From: an uncultured Lachnospiraceae bacterium
Lineage (GTDB): Bacteria; Bacillota; Clostridia; Lachnospirales; Lachnospiraceae
Direction of reading: 5' to 3'
NCBI GenBank assembly: GCA_949949005.1
Contig: CATLHM010000001.1
Coordinates: forward strand, 124,001 to 188,000
Length of the DNA stretch: 64,000 bases
Below the pieces are notes generated by a model that was given only the letters and a program-made list of their open reading frames with translations, did not search any database and was not told the origin of the DNA. Position 1 is the stretch's first letter, and each line of letters starts with the position of its first letter. Shown here piece after piece: positions 1-8,702 of the stretch. A program made the position numbers and the translations under genes.

Positions 1-77
1 TAGTATTGTGCGATTTTTACTATGATAGCACGAACTCTTATTTACAGAAGCTTCCAAAGCCTGTCACAGTAAACGGA

Positions 78-172
78 CATGCGCCGCTGGCGCGGCGCAC
101 CACCAAGACATGAAAGCCGATTGCTACGCACGACCTGCTCCCGCAATCGCCGCAGGTATTCGTATTCCGGGC
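78..172. repeat. Intergenic palindromic repeat, copy A
   Basis: This stretch of about 95 bp matches the sequence at 13695-13785 along almost its whole length. Shared blocks include ATGAAAGCCGATTGCT, TGCTCCCGCAATCGCCGC and GTATTCCGGGC. It contains an inverted pair (GCCGATTGC and GCAATCGCC) and a GC-rich palindrome at its left end. No protein family fits the short reading frames across it. I read it as a copy of a small non-coding repeat family. Confidence 0.6.
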
Positions 173-483
173 TATTGCCCAACATACTCATACCTGCTTG
201 CCCGTCCAATGTCTGTATGGCTGTGCGTGCAAGCACGCCCATCCACACAGCCGCTGTCCGGGGCTTTCACAGTAAAATCTTAATATTTCCCCAAGAAAAA
301 AATAAGCAATCCTAAGTAAAAAGTAAAAATGATTTTAATTCCGTTTTGTTATGCTTTTCATTACAAAACAGGATTTGGCTGCGGAGAAAAAGTAAATGAT
401 GCAGTGGACATTCCCCGCAGCTACACTGATGGGAAATTTATTTCGCGTTTCCCGGAGGGAACGCTAAAAAATGGAGGTAAGGG
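173..483. other. Non-coding region upstream of vanG
   Basis: No gene is recognisable in this gap. It holds more palindromic sequence up to about 270, then an AT-rich stretch (about 285-370) that could carry the vanG promoter, although no convincing -35/-10 pair stands out. A short inverted repeat (GGGAAA and TTTCCC near 432-454) lies before the ribosome-binding site AGGTAAGGG. No vanR/vanS-like regulator is present; one could lie to the left of the window. Confidence 0.5.
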
Positions 484-1524
484 ATGAATAAGCTTAATGT
501 TGCGGTATTTTTTGGAGGAAAATCTTCCGAGTACAGCGTATCGCTGGAATCGGCCTACTCTGTGATCAAAAATCTGAACAGGGAGAAATATCAGCCGGTT
601 GCGGTGGGGATTTCGGAAAAAGGGGACTGGTTTTATTTCCAGGGGGAGGCGGAGCAGATCCGGGAGGACACATGGCTCAATGACAAGGACGCGATCCCGG
701 CAATGCTCTCTCCCAGAAGGAGCGACCGGAAGCTCCTGGTGTTTGGAAAGGAGGGCATAAGCTCTATTGCGGTGGATGCGGCATTTCCGGTGCTCCACGG
801 AAAAAACGGGGAGGACGGCACGATCCAGGGGCTGATTGAGCTGGCAGGGATTCCGCTGGCAGGCTGCGGGGTTCTGGCATCGGCCCTTTGCATGGATAAG
901 GACAGGGCACACAAGCTGGTAAGCCTTGCAGGAGTGCGGGTTCCCAGAGCATGCGTATTCCGGCAGCGCTCGGCAGGGGAAGTGGGAGCCTTTGCAGAGA
1001 AGATCGGCTATCCCCTTTTTGTAAAGCCGGTGAAGGCCGGTTCCTCCTATGGGGTAACCAGGGTGGGGGATCCCCGGGAGCTGGAAGCCGCCGTGTGGCT
1101 GGCCTTTCAGCATGACGACGAGATCATTGTGGAGGAAAATATAGAGGGCTTTGAGGTAGGATGCGCGGTGCTTGGAAATGTGGATTTGATGGTGGGGGAA
1201 GTGGATGAGATTGAGTTGTCGGGAGGATTTTTTGACTTTACCGAGAAGTACACCCTCAAGACCTCAGCCATTTATGTCCCGGCGAGGATTGACGCAAAAA
1301 AGGCGAAGGAGATCAAAGAGACGGCCCAGGTGATCTACAGGGCCCTTGGCTGCCGGGGCTTTGCCAGGGTGGATATGTTTTTGACCTCCCAGGGGGAAGT
1401 GGTCTTTAACGAGGTCAACACCATTCCGGGCTTTACGGAGCACAGCCGTTATCCGGGGATGATGAGGGCGGCAGGGCATTCTTTCCAGGAGATTTTGGAT
1501 AAGATTATGGCGCTGGCGCTTTAA
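484..1524 (+). CDS. vanG: D-alanine--D-serine ligase, VanG type
   Basis: This ATP-grasp ligase should join D-alanine to D-serine in the cytoplasm, producing a precursor terminus with low vancomycin affinity. The 346-residue length fits the family. Visible features are the N-terminal FFGGKSSEYSVSL motif, the FPVLHGKNGEDGTIQG core and the C-terminal FNEVNTIPGFTEHSRYP metal/ATP site. The omega-loop motif EKYTLKTSAIYVPARI (from about residue 254) is typical of D-Ala-D-Ser rather than housekeeping Ddl enzymes. It is the first gene of a tight operon (15 bp before the next start) with a peptidase and a serine racemase, which supports the VanG call. Whether it gives resistance cannot be read from sequence. 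Confidence 0.85.
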   Translation: MNKLNVAVFFGGKSSEYSVSLESAYSVIKNLNREKYQPVAVGISEKGDWFYFQGEAEQIREDTWLNDKDAIPAMLSPRRSDRKLLVFGKEGISSIAVDAAFPVLHGKNGEDGTIQGLIELAGIPLAGCGVLASALCMDKDRAHKLVSLAGVRVPRACVFRQRSAGEVGAFAEKIGYPLFVKPVKAGSSYGVTRVGDPRELEAAVWLAFQHDDEIIVEENIEGFEVGCAVLGNVDLMVGEVDEIELSGGFFDFTEKYTLKTSAIYVPARIDAKKAKEIKETAQVIYRALGCRGFARVDMFLTSQGEVVFNEVNTIPGFTEHSRYPGMMRAAGHSFQEILDKIMALAL

Positions 1525-1539
1525 GGAAAGGAACAGGCA

Positions 1540-2370
1540 ATGAAAAGGATCATTTTACCAAAAAGTGGGATCTATTCCGGCAGTCTGATACTGGTAAACC
1601 GGGCATATGGTTATAAGGAGCAGAGGGAAGAGGCGGCCCTGCTTCCGGTTTGGGAACAAGAGCCTGAAATCCTCATGCAGCGAAGGGCTGCGGCGCTGCT
1701 CTATCATTTGATAGGAAAAATAAACGGCTGGCAGGGGATTGCCCTGGTCAGCGGCTGGCGTTCCGGCAAGGAGCAGGAGGAAATCTGGGAGAGCTCCCTT
1801 AAAGAAAACGGAAGAGAGTTTACCGAGACCTATGTGGCCTATCCTGGCCACAGCGAGCACCAGACGGGGCTTGCCATTGACCTGGGACAAAAGCAGGAGG
1901 CCATCGACTTTATCCGGCCGGCGTTTCCCGATACGGGTATCTGCGGCGTTTTCCGCCAAAAGGCGGCGGAATACGGATTTATCGAACGCTATCCCAGGGG
2001 ACGGGAGGAGGTGACCGGTATCGGCCACGAGCCCTGGCATTTCCGCTATGTGGGGATTCCCCATGCCAGAATCATGGAGCGGGAAAAACTGACCCTGGAG
2101 GAATATATTGAGTTTCTCAGAGCCTTTCCCTATGGGCGAAAACCCTGCCATTTCTCGGAGGGAGGCCAGGAATTTCAGATTTCTTTTCTGGAAATGCCGG
2201 ATTCGGAAAAGGCTGCCAAAGAGGGAGGCCGGAAAAACGGAGGCAGGGAAAACGGCGGAGAGGAAAGCAGTATGGAAATTGAAGTTGACGATAGCCATCC
2301 CTACTGGATTTCCGGCAACAACAGGGACGGATTCGTGATCACCCAGGAAAGGAGCAGGCATGGGTACTAG
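1540..2370 (+). CDS. vanXY: VanXY-type D,D-dipeptidase/carboxypeptidase
   Basis: This M15B-family zinc peptidase would remove D-Ala-D-Ala dipeptide and terminal D-Ala from precursors, so that D-Ala-D-Ser ends dominate. The motif GHSEHQTGLAIDLG supplies zinc ligands His107 and Asp114. GHEPWHFRYVG supplies catalytic Glu164 and ligand His167. There is no signal peptide, as expected for cytoplasmic VanXY rather than membrane VanY. An unusual low-complexity Gly/Glu/Lys/Asn-rich tail of about 50 residues follows the catalytic domain. The gene starts 15 bp after vanG behind GGAAAGGAAC and overlaps vanT by 11 bp, indicating coupled translation. Confidence 0.8.
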   Translation: MKRIILPKSGIYSGSLILVNRAYGYKEQREEAALLPVWEQEPEILMQRRAAALLYHLIGKINGWQGIALVSGWRSGKEQEEIWESSLKENGREFTETYVAYPGHSEHQTGLAIDLGQKQEAIDFIRPAFPDTGICGVFRQKAAEYGFIERYPRGREEVTGIGHEPWHFRYVGIPHARIMEREKLTLEEYIEFLRAFPYGRKPCHFSEGGQEFQISFLEMPDSEKAAKEGGRKNGGRENGGEESSMEIEVDDSHPYWISGNNRDGFVITQERSRHGY

Positions 2371-4540
2371 AAGAAGCTATGGAGGGCTGGATCGTTTCAG
2401 AATCATTGCCGCGGTTTTGGTGATTGCAATCCATACCTCGCCCCTTTCCTCCTTCACTGCGGAGGGGGATTTTTTTCTCACAAGAATACTTGCCAGGATA
2501 GCGGTGCCCTTCTTTTTTATGGTGACGGGACAGTTTGTGCTGCCGGATATTATTTCCCGCAGGAGGGGAAGCGAAAGGCGGCTTTTGCGTTATCTGAAAA
2601 AGACGGCGCTGCTCTATGGGGTTGCCATCGGTATCTATCTTCCTATCGGGATTTACGCCGGACATTATAAGGAAATCACCGCAGGGAGCCTGCTGAAAAT
2701 GCTGCTTTTTGACGGAACCTTTTATCATCTTTGGTATTTTCCCGCCTGCCTGCTGGGCGTAGGGCTGGTGTATCTCATGAGCAGGTGCATGGATAAAAAA
2801 GGGATGATGGCTCTGTCAGGCGGACTATATGTGCTGGGGCTTTTGGGGGACAGCTACTATGGGCTGGTGGAAAAGGTTCCTTTTCTTTCCATTATATATG
2901 AGGCGGGCTTTCAGATTTTTTCCTATACCAGGAACGGGATTTTTCTTGCGCCCATCTTTTTGGTTCTGGGGGCGGAGATCGGCGGGGAGCAGCCTGTGGG
3001 CCGAAGGAAGGGGGCGGGGGAAAAGAGTCTCTCCGGCACAGGGTTCGACGCACTGTGTTTCGCCTTTTCCTTTCTGGCAATGACGGGAGAGGCCTTTGTG
3101 TTGCGGCACCAGGAACTTCAGCGCCATGACAGTATGTACCTGGCCCTGATTCCCACCATGATCTGTCTCTACAGGGTACTCTTAGCCTGGAATAAAAAGC
3201 CTGCCAAGGTGCTCAGGATTCTGGGCGGATGGATTTACATCCTTCATCCGGCCATGATCGTGGTGGTGCGGGGGGCGGCCAGGGTACTTCACATGACAGA
3301 GCTTTTGGTGGACAACAGCCTGGGACATTATCTGGCAGTGACAGTGCTTTCCGCGGCCGCGGCCTTTGGCGTTTCCCTTCTCAGTATCCGGTTAAGCCGC
3401 AGGAAGTTCGCCTGTAGCAGAGCCTGGGTGGAACTGGACATGGAAGCTTTGGGACAGAACGCGGACTATTTGCAGTCCCGTCTGCCCAAGGGCTGCTCTC
3501 TGATGCCGGCGGTAAAGGCGGATGCCTATGGCCATGGGGCTGTCTCTGTGGCAAAAGCCTTACGCCAGAAAGGCATCCGCTCGTTTGCGGTGGCCTGTGC
3601 GGAGGAAGCTGTGGCACTGCGGGAGCAGGGAATTGAAGGGGAGATATTGATTCTGGGCTATACCCATCCCGATGAGTTTGCCCTTCTTTGCCGTTATGGG
3701 CTGAGCCAGACGGTGGTTGACGCCTCCTACGGGGAGGCCCTTGACCGGTATGGAAGGGGGCGGAAAGAAAAAATCCATGTGCATATCGGCGTTGATACAG
3801 GGATGCACCGGATCGGAGAACCGTGGGAAAATATTGACCGGATAGAAGAGCTTTTCCACAGGGAATATCTGGCAGTGGAGGGCATGTTTACCCATCTGTG
3901 CGCGGACGACGTATTGGAAAAGAGGGAGAGGGAATTTACCCTGGGACAGGCAAGGGCCTTTTACCGGCTGGCAGAGCAGTTAAGAGAGCGGGGCTGTGTC
4001 TGTCCAAAAATCCACTTACAGTCCAGCTATAGCGTGCTGAATTACCCGGAGCTTGGGGGAGACTACGCCAGGGTTGGCATTGCCCTTTACGGGGTGCTGA
4101 GCACAAGGGAAGACACCCGGAAGTGGAAGGATGTTTTGAGGCCGGTACTGTCCTTAAAGGCCAGGGTGGCTGCGGTGAAAGAGCTCCATGCAGGAGAGTC
4201 GGCAGGCTACGGGCTGCAGTTTACGGCGGATAGGGAAATGCGGATCGCCACCTTGTCCATCGGATATGCGGACGGGCTGCCCAGGGCCCTTTCGGGAGGG
4301 AGAGGCAGGGTTTTAGTCGGAGGGATAAAAGTGCCGGTGATTGGCCGGATCTGTATGGATCAGACCATAGTTGACGTAAGCCGTGTGCCCCGGGTGAAAA
4401 CCGGGGACGAGGTGGTATTAATTGGAAGCTCCGGGCAGGAGGAAATTACGGCTGCCGATCTGGCCGGATGGGCAGGGACGATTTCCAATGAGATTTTGAG
4501 CAGATTGGGAGGGAGATTAGAGCGGGCAATCCGATATTAA
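2360..4540 (+). CDS. vanT: VanT-type membrane serine racemase
   Basis: This two-domain protein provides D-serine for the ligase. Residues 1 to about 345 form a multi-helix acyltransferase-3-like membrane domain, thought in VanT proteins to aid L-serine uptake. Residues from about 355 form a PLP-dependent alanine/serine racemase. The PLP lysine is Lys386 in AVKADAYGHGA. The second catalytic region shows AGYGLQFTA, SIGYADG and RICMDQTIVDVS. The length of 726 residues suits VanT. The start is placed at 2360 behind GGAAAGGAG, overlapping vanXY. It closes the operon; a strong hairpin follows at 4616-4669. Confidence 0.85.
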   Translation: MGTRRSYGGLDRFRIIAAVLVIAIHTSPLSSFTAEGDFFLTRILARIAVPFFFMVTGQFVLPDIISRRRGSERRLLRYLKKTALLYGVAIGIYLPIGIYAGHYKEITAGSLLKMLLFDGTFYHLWYFPACLLGVGLVYLMSRCMDKKGMMALSGGLYVLGLLGDSYYGLVEKVPFLSIIYEAGFQIFSYTRNGIFLAPIFLVLGAEIGGEQPVGRRKGAGEKSLSGTGFDALCFAFSFLAMTGEAFVLRHQELQRHDSMYLALIPTMICLYRVLLAWNKKPAKVLRILGGWIYILHPAMIVVVRGAARVLHMTELLVDNSLGHYLAVTVLSAAAAFGVSLLSIRLSRRKFACSRAWVELDMEALGQNADYLQSRLPKGCSLMPAVKADAYGHGAVSVAKALRQKGIRSFAVACAEEAVALREQGIEGEILILGYTHPDEFALLCRYGLSQTVVDASYGEALDRYGRGRKEKIHVHIGVDTGMHRIGEPWENIDRIEELFHREYLAVEGMFTHLCADDVLEKREREFTLGQARAFYRLAEQLRERGCVCPKIHLQSSYSVLNYPELGGDYARVGIALYGVLSTREDTRKWKDVLRPVLSLKARVAAVKELHAGESAGYGLQFTADREMRIATLSIGYADGLPRALSGGRGRVLVGGIKVPVIGRICMDQTIVDVSRVPRVKTGDEVVLIGSSGQEEITAADLAGWAGTISNEILSRLGGRLERAIRY

Positions 4541-4615
4541 GTGTTTACAAATTTCCGCAAAAAATATATACTATCTTTAAAGGCTGATTGAACTGTAATA
4601 ATCCCTCCGGGGGAT

Positions 4616-4669
4616 GCGCACGATTTTGCAAAGGTAAATGTTGCGTTTCACGCAACGCAAAATCGGCGC
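4616..4669. repeat. Intergenic inverted repeat after vanT
   Basis: GCGCACGATTTTGC at 4616-4629 pairs with GCAAAATCGGCGC at 4657-4669, with an inner hairpin TTGCG/CGCAA at 4641-4655. There is no T-run, so it is not a classic intrinsic terminator. It is followed by TCGTTCACTATA, half of the palindrome found complete at 11521, 19294 and 32934. Confidence 0.5.
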
Positions 4670-4722
4670 AGCGAACGCCAAGTCGTTCACTATAAAAAGA
4701 TAGATGATGGAGAAGCAGAATC

Positions 4723-5892
4723 ATGAATGGGATTGTAAAAGTATTGACGGGAGTTCTGGGAGTACTGGCTATTGTGGCATGTATTGCCACGGCGGTGATC
4801 ATTGGCTACTCGATGACAAATCAGGAAGATAACAGGGAAGTCACGGCGCAGACGTCGCCGGAAGCGCCAGCCGAAGTGGCAGAGCAGGTAGAGCAGACGC
4901 CACAAGCGGTTCCCACGCAGACACCGGAGATAAGCCCTGAGCCGGAGGCAGCGCGGACCCCCTCTCCTGTGACGGTGAGCGCGGATCACACCCATGACTA
5001 TGAGGAGTCTGTTGACAAGAAGGCCACCTGCTATCAGGCGGGCCGTGTGAAGTATACCTGTAAGGAATGCGGGGACGTCTATTATGTGGACGTGATGTCC
5101 ACCGGCCATGTAGGGGGAGGCTGGGAGATCACCAAAAAGCCTACTCTGGACACGGAGGGACGACGGGTGATGAAATGTATTTACTGTGATGAGATCATCG
5201 CCCAGGAAACCATCGAAATGGAAAAGGAGAAGGATTCCGAGGAAGAGGAGGAAGAAGAGCTTCCCCATGTCCATCAGTATACGGCCCAGACAGAGAGAGA
5301 GCCCAGCTGTATTCTGGCAGGGCTTCGGAAATATACCTGTAGCTGTGGCAATTTTTATACCGAAATGATTCCTGCGCCGGGCCATGTGGCTACGGATTGG
5401 GAGGAAGCGGCTGCGGCCACCGAGAAGAAGATGGGAACCGAGCAGAGAACCTGTAGCGTCTGCGGGGTGGTGCTGGATTCAAGGCCGATTAATAAGCTGA
5501 CGCCCAGCCCCAGCGCGAGTCCCTCTGCCAGTGCGATGCCTTCCGCTACGGCTGCACCTTCTGCCTCGGCAGGGGCAACCGCACAGCCCAGCGCCACACC
5601 TACGGCTTCGCCCAGCGCCTCACCCTCCCCCAGTCCTACGGCTACGCCTCATGTCCATGAGTATCAGTCTTATGTGCTGAAGGAAGCCAACTGTACGGAG
5701 CAGGGAATCCGCTCCTTTATCTGTACCTGCGGCAGCAGCTATGCGGAATCCATCGAGCGGGATCTGAACAATCATACCTACCGCGCGGTGGTGATTCCGG
5801 CTACCAGGGTGACCCAGGGGTATACCGCTTATACCTGCATCCGGTGTAATTACAGTTACTTTGATAACTACACACCTGCCATTGGAAACTAA
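4723..5892 (+). CDS. Membrane-anchored Cys/His-repeat protein
   Basis: I do not know its function. It has an N-terminal membrane anchor (about residues 5-30), then an acidic Pro/Thr-rich linker with three copies of a roughly 75-residue unit. Each unit begins HxHxY, then Cys, then YTCxxC or YTCxC plus GxxY, and ends with a second Cys-x-x-Cys pair in two of the three units. This looks like repeated small metal-binding or ribbon-like folds. A Ser/Pro/Ala/Thr-rich spacer (about residues 263-308) separates units two and three and resembles an extracellular stalk. The start at 4723 has a weak GGAG site. It stands alone between vanT and the P-type ATPase. A wall- or membrane-exposed location is inferred. 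Confidence 0.55.
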   Translation: MNGIVKVLTGVLGVLAIVACIATAVIIGYSMTNQEDNREVTAQTSPEAPAEVAEQVEQTPQAVPTQTPEISPEPEAARTPSPVTVSADHTHDYEESVDKKATCYQAGRVKYTCKECGDVYYVDVMSTGHVGGGWEITKKPTLDTEGRRVMKCIYCDEIIAQETIEMEKEKDSEEEEEEELPHVHQYTAQTEREPSCILAGLRKYTCSCGNFYTEMIPAPGHVATDWEEAAAATEKKMGTEQRTCSVCGVVLDSRPINKLTPSPSASPSASAMPSATAAPSASAGATAQPSATPTASPSASPSPSPTATPHVHEYQSYVLKEANCTEQGIRSFICTCGSSYAESIERDLNNHTYRAVVIPATRVTQGYTAYTCIRCNYSYFDNYTPAIGN

Positions 5893-5927
5893 TTTTCTTC
5901 AGTGAACGAGAGTGGGCTTTTATTCAT

Positions 5928-5967
5928 AATCCCTCCTGCCAGGGCATATCATAAGGCAGGAGGGATT
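5928..5967 (+). promoter_or_regulatory. Hairpin enclosing the ATPase ribosome-binding site
   Basis: AATCCCTCCTGCC (5928-5940) is perfectly complementary over 13 bp to GGCAGGAGGGATT (5955-5967), with a 14-nt loop. The right arm contains the Shine-Dalgarno AGGAGGG of the next gene, whose ATG is at 5972. No T-run follows, so a terminator is less likely. Folding would hide the ribosome-binding site. Confidence 0.6.
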
Positions 5968-5971
5968 AACT

Positions 5972-8674
5972 ATGTATGCAGACCAGAATACGGCAGAGGT
6001 AGTAAGAAGCCTTAACAGCAGCAGGGAAACAGGGCTTTCGGAGGAATCGGCCCGGACAAGGCTTGGGCAGTACGGACCCAATCAGCTCAGGGAACAGAAG
6101 AAAAAAGGGGTGGCTGCGCTTTTTTTGGAGCAGCTCTGCGATCCCCTGATTTACATTTTGATGGCAGCCATTGCCATTTCCCTTTTCCTGGGAGAGGTGG
6201 GGGATGCGGCGATCATTGGGGCGGTGATTCTGCTCAATTCCATCGTGGGCGTGGTACAGGAGGACAAGGCCCGCAAGGCCATTGAGGCCCTTAAGCAGCT
6301 TTCCAGTCCCAGGGCCCTTGTGCTGCGGGGCGGGGAGGAGAAGGAGATCCAGAGTACGCTCCTGGTGCCTGGGGACATTGTCTTTTTGGAGGTGGGAAGA
6401 CAGGTGCCTGCGGATCTGCGGCTTCTCGAGGCTGTGAATCTGAAGATTGAGGAGTCCGCCCTCACCGGGGAATCCGTTCCTGTGGACAAGAGGGCAGGAG
6501 AGCTCTCCCAGGAGGGAAAGAGCGTGGGGGATAAGCTCAACATGGCCTTTATGTCTACCACGGTTGCCTGCGGCAGAGGGACGGGAATCGTGACAGAGAC
6601 AGGAATGGACACACAGATCGGGAAGATTGCGGGGCTGATCGGCACGGATACCAATGAGATGACGCCCCTGCAAAGGCGGCTGGCGGATATCGGCAAGCTG
6701 CTCAGTATTGTGGCGGTGGCAGTGTGTGCTTTTATGTTCCTGGTGGCTGTATTGCAGAGGCGGGACGTGGGGGACATGCTTCTTACGGCTATATCCCTTG
6801 CGGTAGCGGCGGTGCCGGAAGGGCTTGCGGCTATCGTAACCATTGTCCTTGCACTGAGCGTTTCAAGGATGGTGAAGGTGGGGACAATTGTACGGCGTCT
6901 TCCCTCCGTGGAGACTTTGGGGGCGGTGAATACGGTGTGCTCCGACAAGACAGGGACGCTGACCAAGAACCGTATGACGGTAAAGGAATGCTATGTGGAC
7001 GGGCATCTGTTCACGGAGAAGGAGCTGGATGGGGAGAGGCACAGTCTTTTTCTGGAAGGCTGCGTTCTCTGCAATGACGCCTTGGTGGGAGAAAACCGCA
7101 TTGGCGATCCCACGGAGCTTGCCCTTTTAGATCTGGGACTTGCCCATGGGATGGAGAAAAGCAGGCTGGAGCGTCGCTGCCCCCGAATCGACGAGAGGGC
7201 TTTTGATTCGGAGAGAAAGAGGATGACTACGGTACACAAAAGCGGCTCGGGAAAGATTTCCTATATAAAAGGGGCGGCGGACGAGATGATAGAGCTCTGC
7301 TCCGGTGTCTGGGCGGGCGGACGGGAAGCGCCCTTTTCCCGAAAGGCAAAGGAAGAAGCCAAAGCGGCCGTAAGGGAGATGGCGGGTAAGGCTTACCGGG
7401 TACTTGCCGTGGCGGTAAAGCGGAAGGGGGACTTAAAGGACGAAAAAAATATGGTTTTCGCGGGCCTTGTGGGAATGATCGACCCTCCCAGAGAGGAAGC
7501 CAAAAAGGCGGTGGAGAGCTTCGAGAGGGCCCATGTGGACACGGTTATGATCACCGGAGACCACGTAGACACCGCTTTTGCCATCGCAAAGGAATTGGGC
7601 ATCGCCAGAGAGAAAGAGCAGTGTATGACCGGGGCAGAGATAGACAGGATCGGGCCAGGAGGCCTTTCGGAGGCGGTGGAAAAGATCAGGGTGTTTGCCC
7701 GGGTATCGCCGGAGCATAAGGTATGGATCGTGGAAGCCCTGAAGGCCAAAGGGAAGATCGTGGCGATGACAGGAGACGGAGTCAATGATGCGCCTTCCCT
7801 GAAGGCAGCGGATGTGGGAATCGCCATGGGAAAAGAGGGGACGGATGTGGCAAGAAACGCGGCGGATCTGGTGCTCACGGACGACAATTTTGCCACCATT
7901 GAAAAGGCCATGAAGGAGGGCAGGGGAATTTATGAGAATATACGGAAAACGATTCTGTTCCTTTTATCCTCCAACTTCGGGGAGATTATCACCATGCTGG
8001 CAGCGGTTTTGGCAGGCTTTCCCGCTCCCCTCAAGGCAAGCCATATTCTGTGGATCAACCTGATTACCGATTCCCTTCCGGCTCTTGCCCTGGGGATGGA
8101 TGAAAATGACGGGGACGCCCTGATGGGGGAGCCGCCCCGGAAAAGCTCCGAGGGACTCTTTTCCCATGGGGGCTTAAGCACTACCCTGTGTTACGGGGCG
8201 GTGATCGGGCTGATCAGCCTGCTGGCTTTTCTGACCGTCCCCTACGGGGAGCTGATCAGACAAAACCTTCCGGTTACGGTACAGAATCTGGAAAAAGTCC
8301 TGCGTCTTTCTCCTATTTTGAACAAGGCCCAGACCCACGCCTTTACGGTTCTTGGCATGAGCCAGCTCATGCATGCGGTGGGAATGCGGGACACAAATAA
8401 ATCCATCTTTCGTATGAAACATTTGGAGAATGTTTATATGCTGATTGCCTGGGGAGTGGGGCTTGCCCTGCAGGCCCTGGTGACGGAGGTTCCTTATTTT
8501 GTGGCGCTTTTTGGAACCAGCCGTCTGAGCTTTTCGGAGTGGGGAACCCTGGCGGTGCTCTCCGCGGTGCCCCTCTTTGTACATGAGATTTTGATTCTGT
8601 CCGGTGCCCTGGGGCAGGAGGGCAAGAGAGGCAGGCGCTTATCAGCCGAGGTGCTGCATGCCTCTGAAAGGTGA
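5972..8674 (+). CDS. P-type calcium-transporting ATPase (PII type)
   Basis: This membrane cation pump hydrolyses ATP and most likely exports Ca2+. The 900-residue length fits SERCA/PMCA-like bacterial pumps. In order it shows the actuator motif LTGESVPVDK, the membrane Ca2+-site motif PEGLAAIVTIVLALSV, the phosphorylation motif DKTGTLT with Asp325, the nucleotide-binding region, the hinge MTGDGVNDAPSLKAADVGIAMG, and a C-terminal cation ATPase domain with four to six helices. The start is fixed by AGGAGGG eight bases upstream, inside the hairpin at 5928-5967. Transport of Mn2+ instead of Ca2+ cannot be excluded. Confidence 0.88.
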   Translation: MYADQNTAEVVRSLNSSRETGLSEESARTRLGQYGPNQLREQKKKGVAALFLEQLCDPLIYILMAAIAISLFLGEVGDAAIIGAVILLNSIVGVVQEDKARKAIEALKQLSSPRALVLRGGEEKEIQSTLLVPGDIVFLEVGRQVPADLRLLEAVNLKIEESALTGESVPVDKRAGELSQEGKSVGDKLNMAFMSTTVACGRGTGIVTETGMDTQIGKIAGLIGTDTNEMTPLQRRLADIGKLLSIVAVAVCAFMFLVAVLQRRDVGDMLLTAISLAVAAVPEGLAAIVTIVLALSVSRMVKVGTIVRRLPSVETLGAVNTVCSDKTGTLTKNRMTVKECYVDGHLFTEKELDGERHSLFLEGCVLCNDALVGENRIGDPTELALLDLGLAHGMEKSRLERRCPRIDERAFDSERKRMTTVHKSGSGKISYIKGAADEMIELCSGVWAGGREAPFSRKAKEEAKAAVREMAGKAYRVLAVAVKRKGDLKDEKNMVFAGLVGMIDPPREEAKKAVESFERAHVDTVMITGDHVDTAFAIAKELGIAREKEQCMTGAEIDRIGPGGLSEAVEKIRVFARVSPEHKVWIVEALKAKGKIVAMTGDGVNDAPSLKAADVGIAMGKEGTDVARNAADLVLTDDNFATIEKAMKEGRGIYENIRKTILFLLSSNFGEIITMLAAVLAGFPAPLKASHILWINLITDSLPALALGMDENDGDALMGEPPRKSSEGLFSHGGLSTTLCYGAVIGLISLLAFLTVPYGELIRQNLPVTVQNLEKVLRLSPILNKAQTHAFTVLGMSQLMHAVGMRDTNKSIFRMKHLENVYMLIAWGVGLALQALVTEVPYFVALFGTSRLSFSEWGTLAVLSAVPLFVHEILILSGALGQEGKRGRRLSAEVLHASER

Positions 8675-8702
8675 GAACATAGCGGGGAGGGGCAGTGGGC
8701 CG

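Noticed and set aside
1555-2361. A 268-codon minus-strand frame opposite vanXY
   Set aside because: There is no family resemblance and no ribosome-binding site, and the plus strand encodes clear peptidase motifs.
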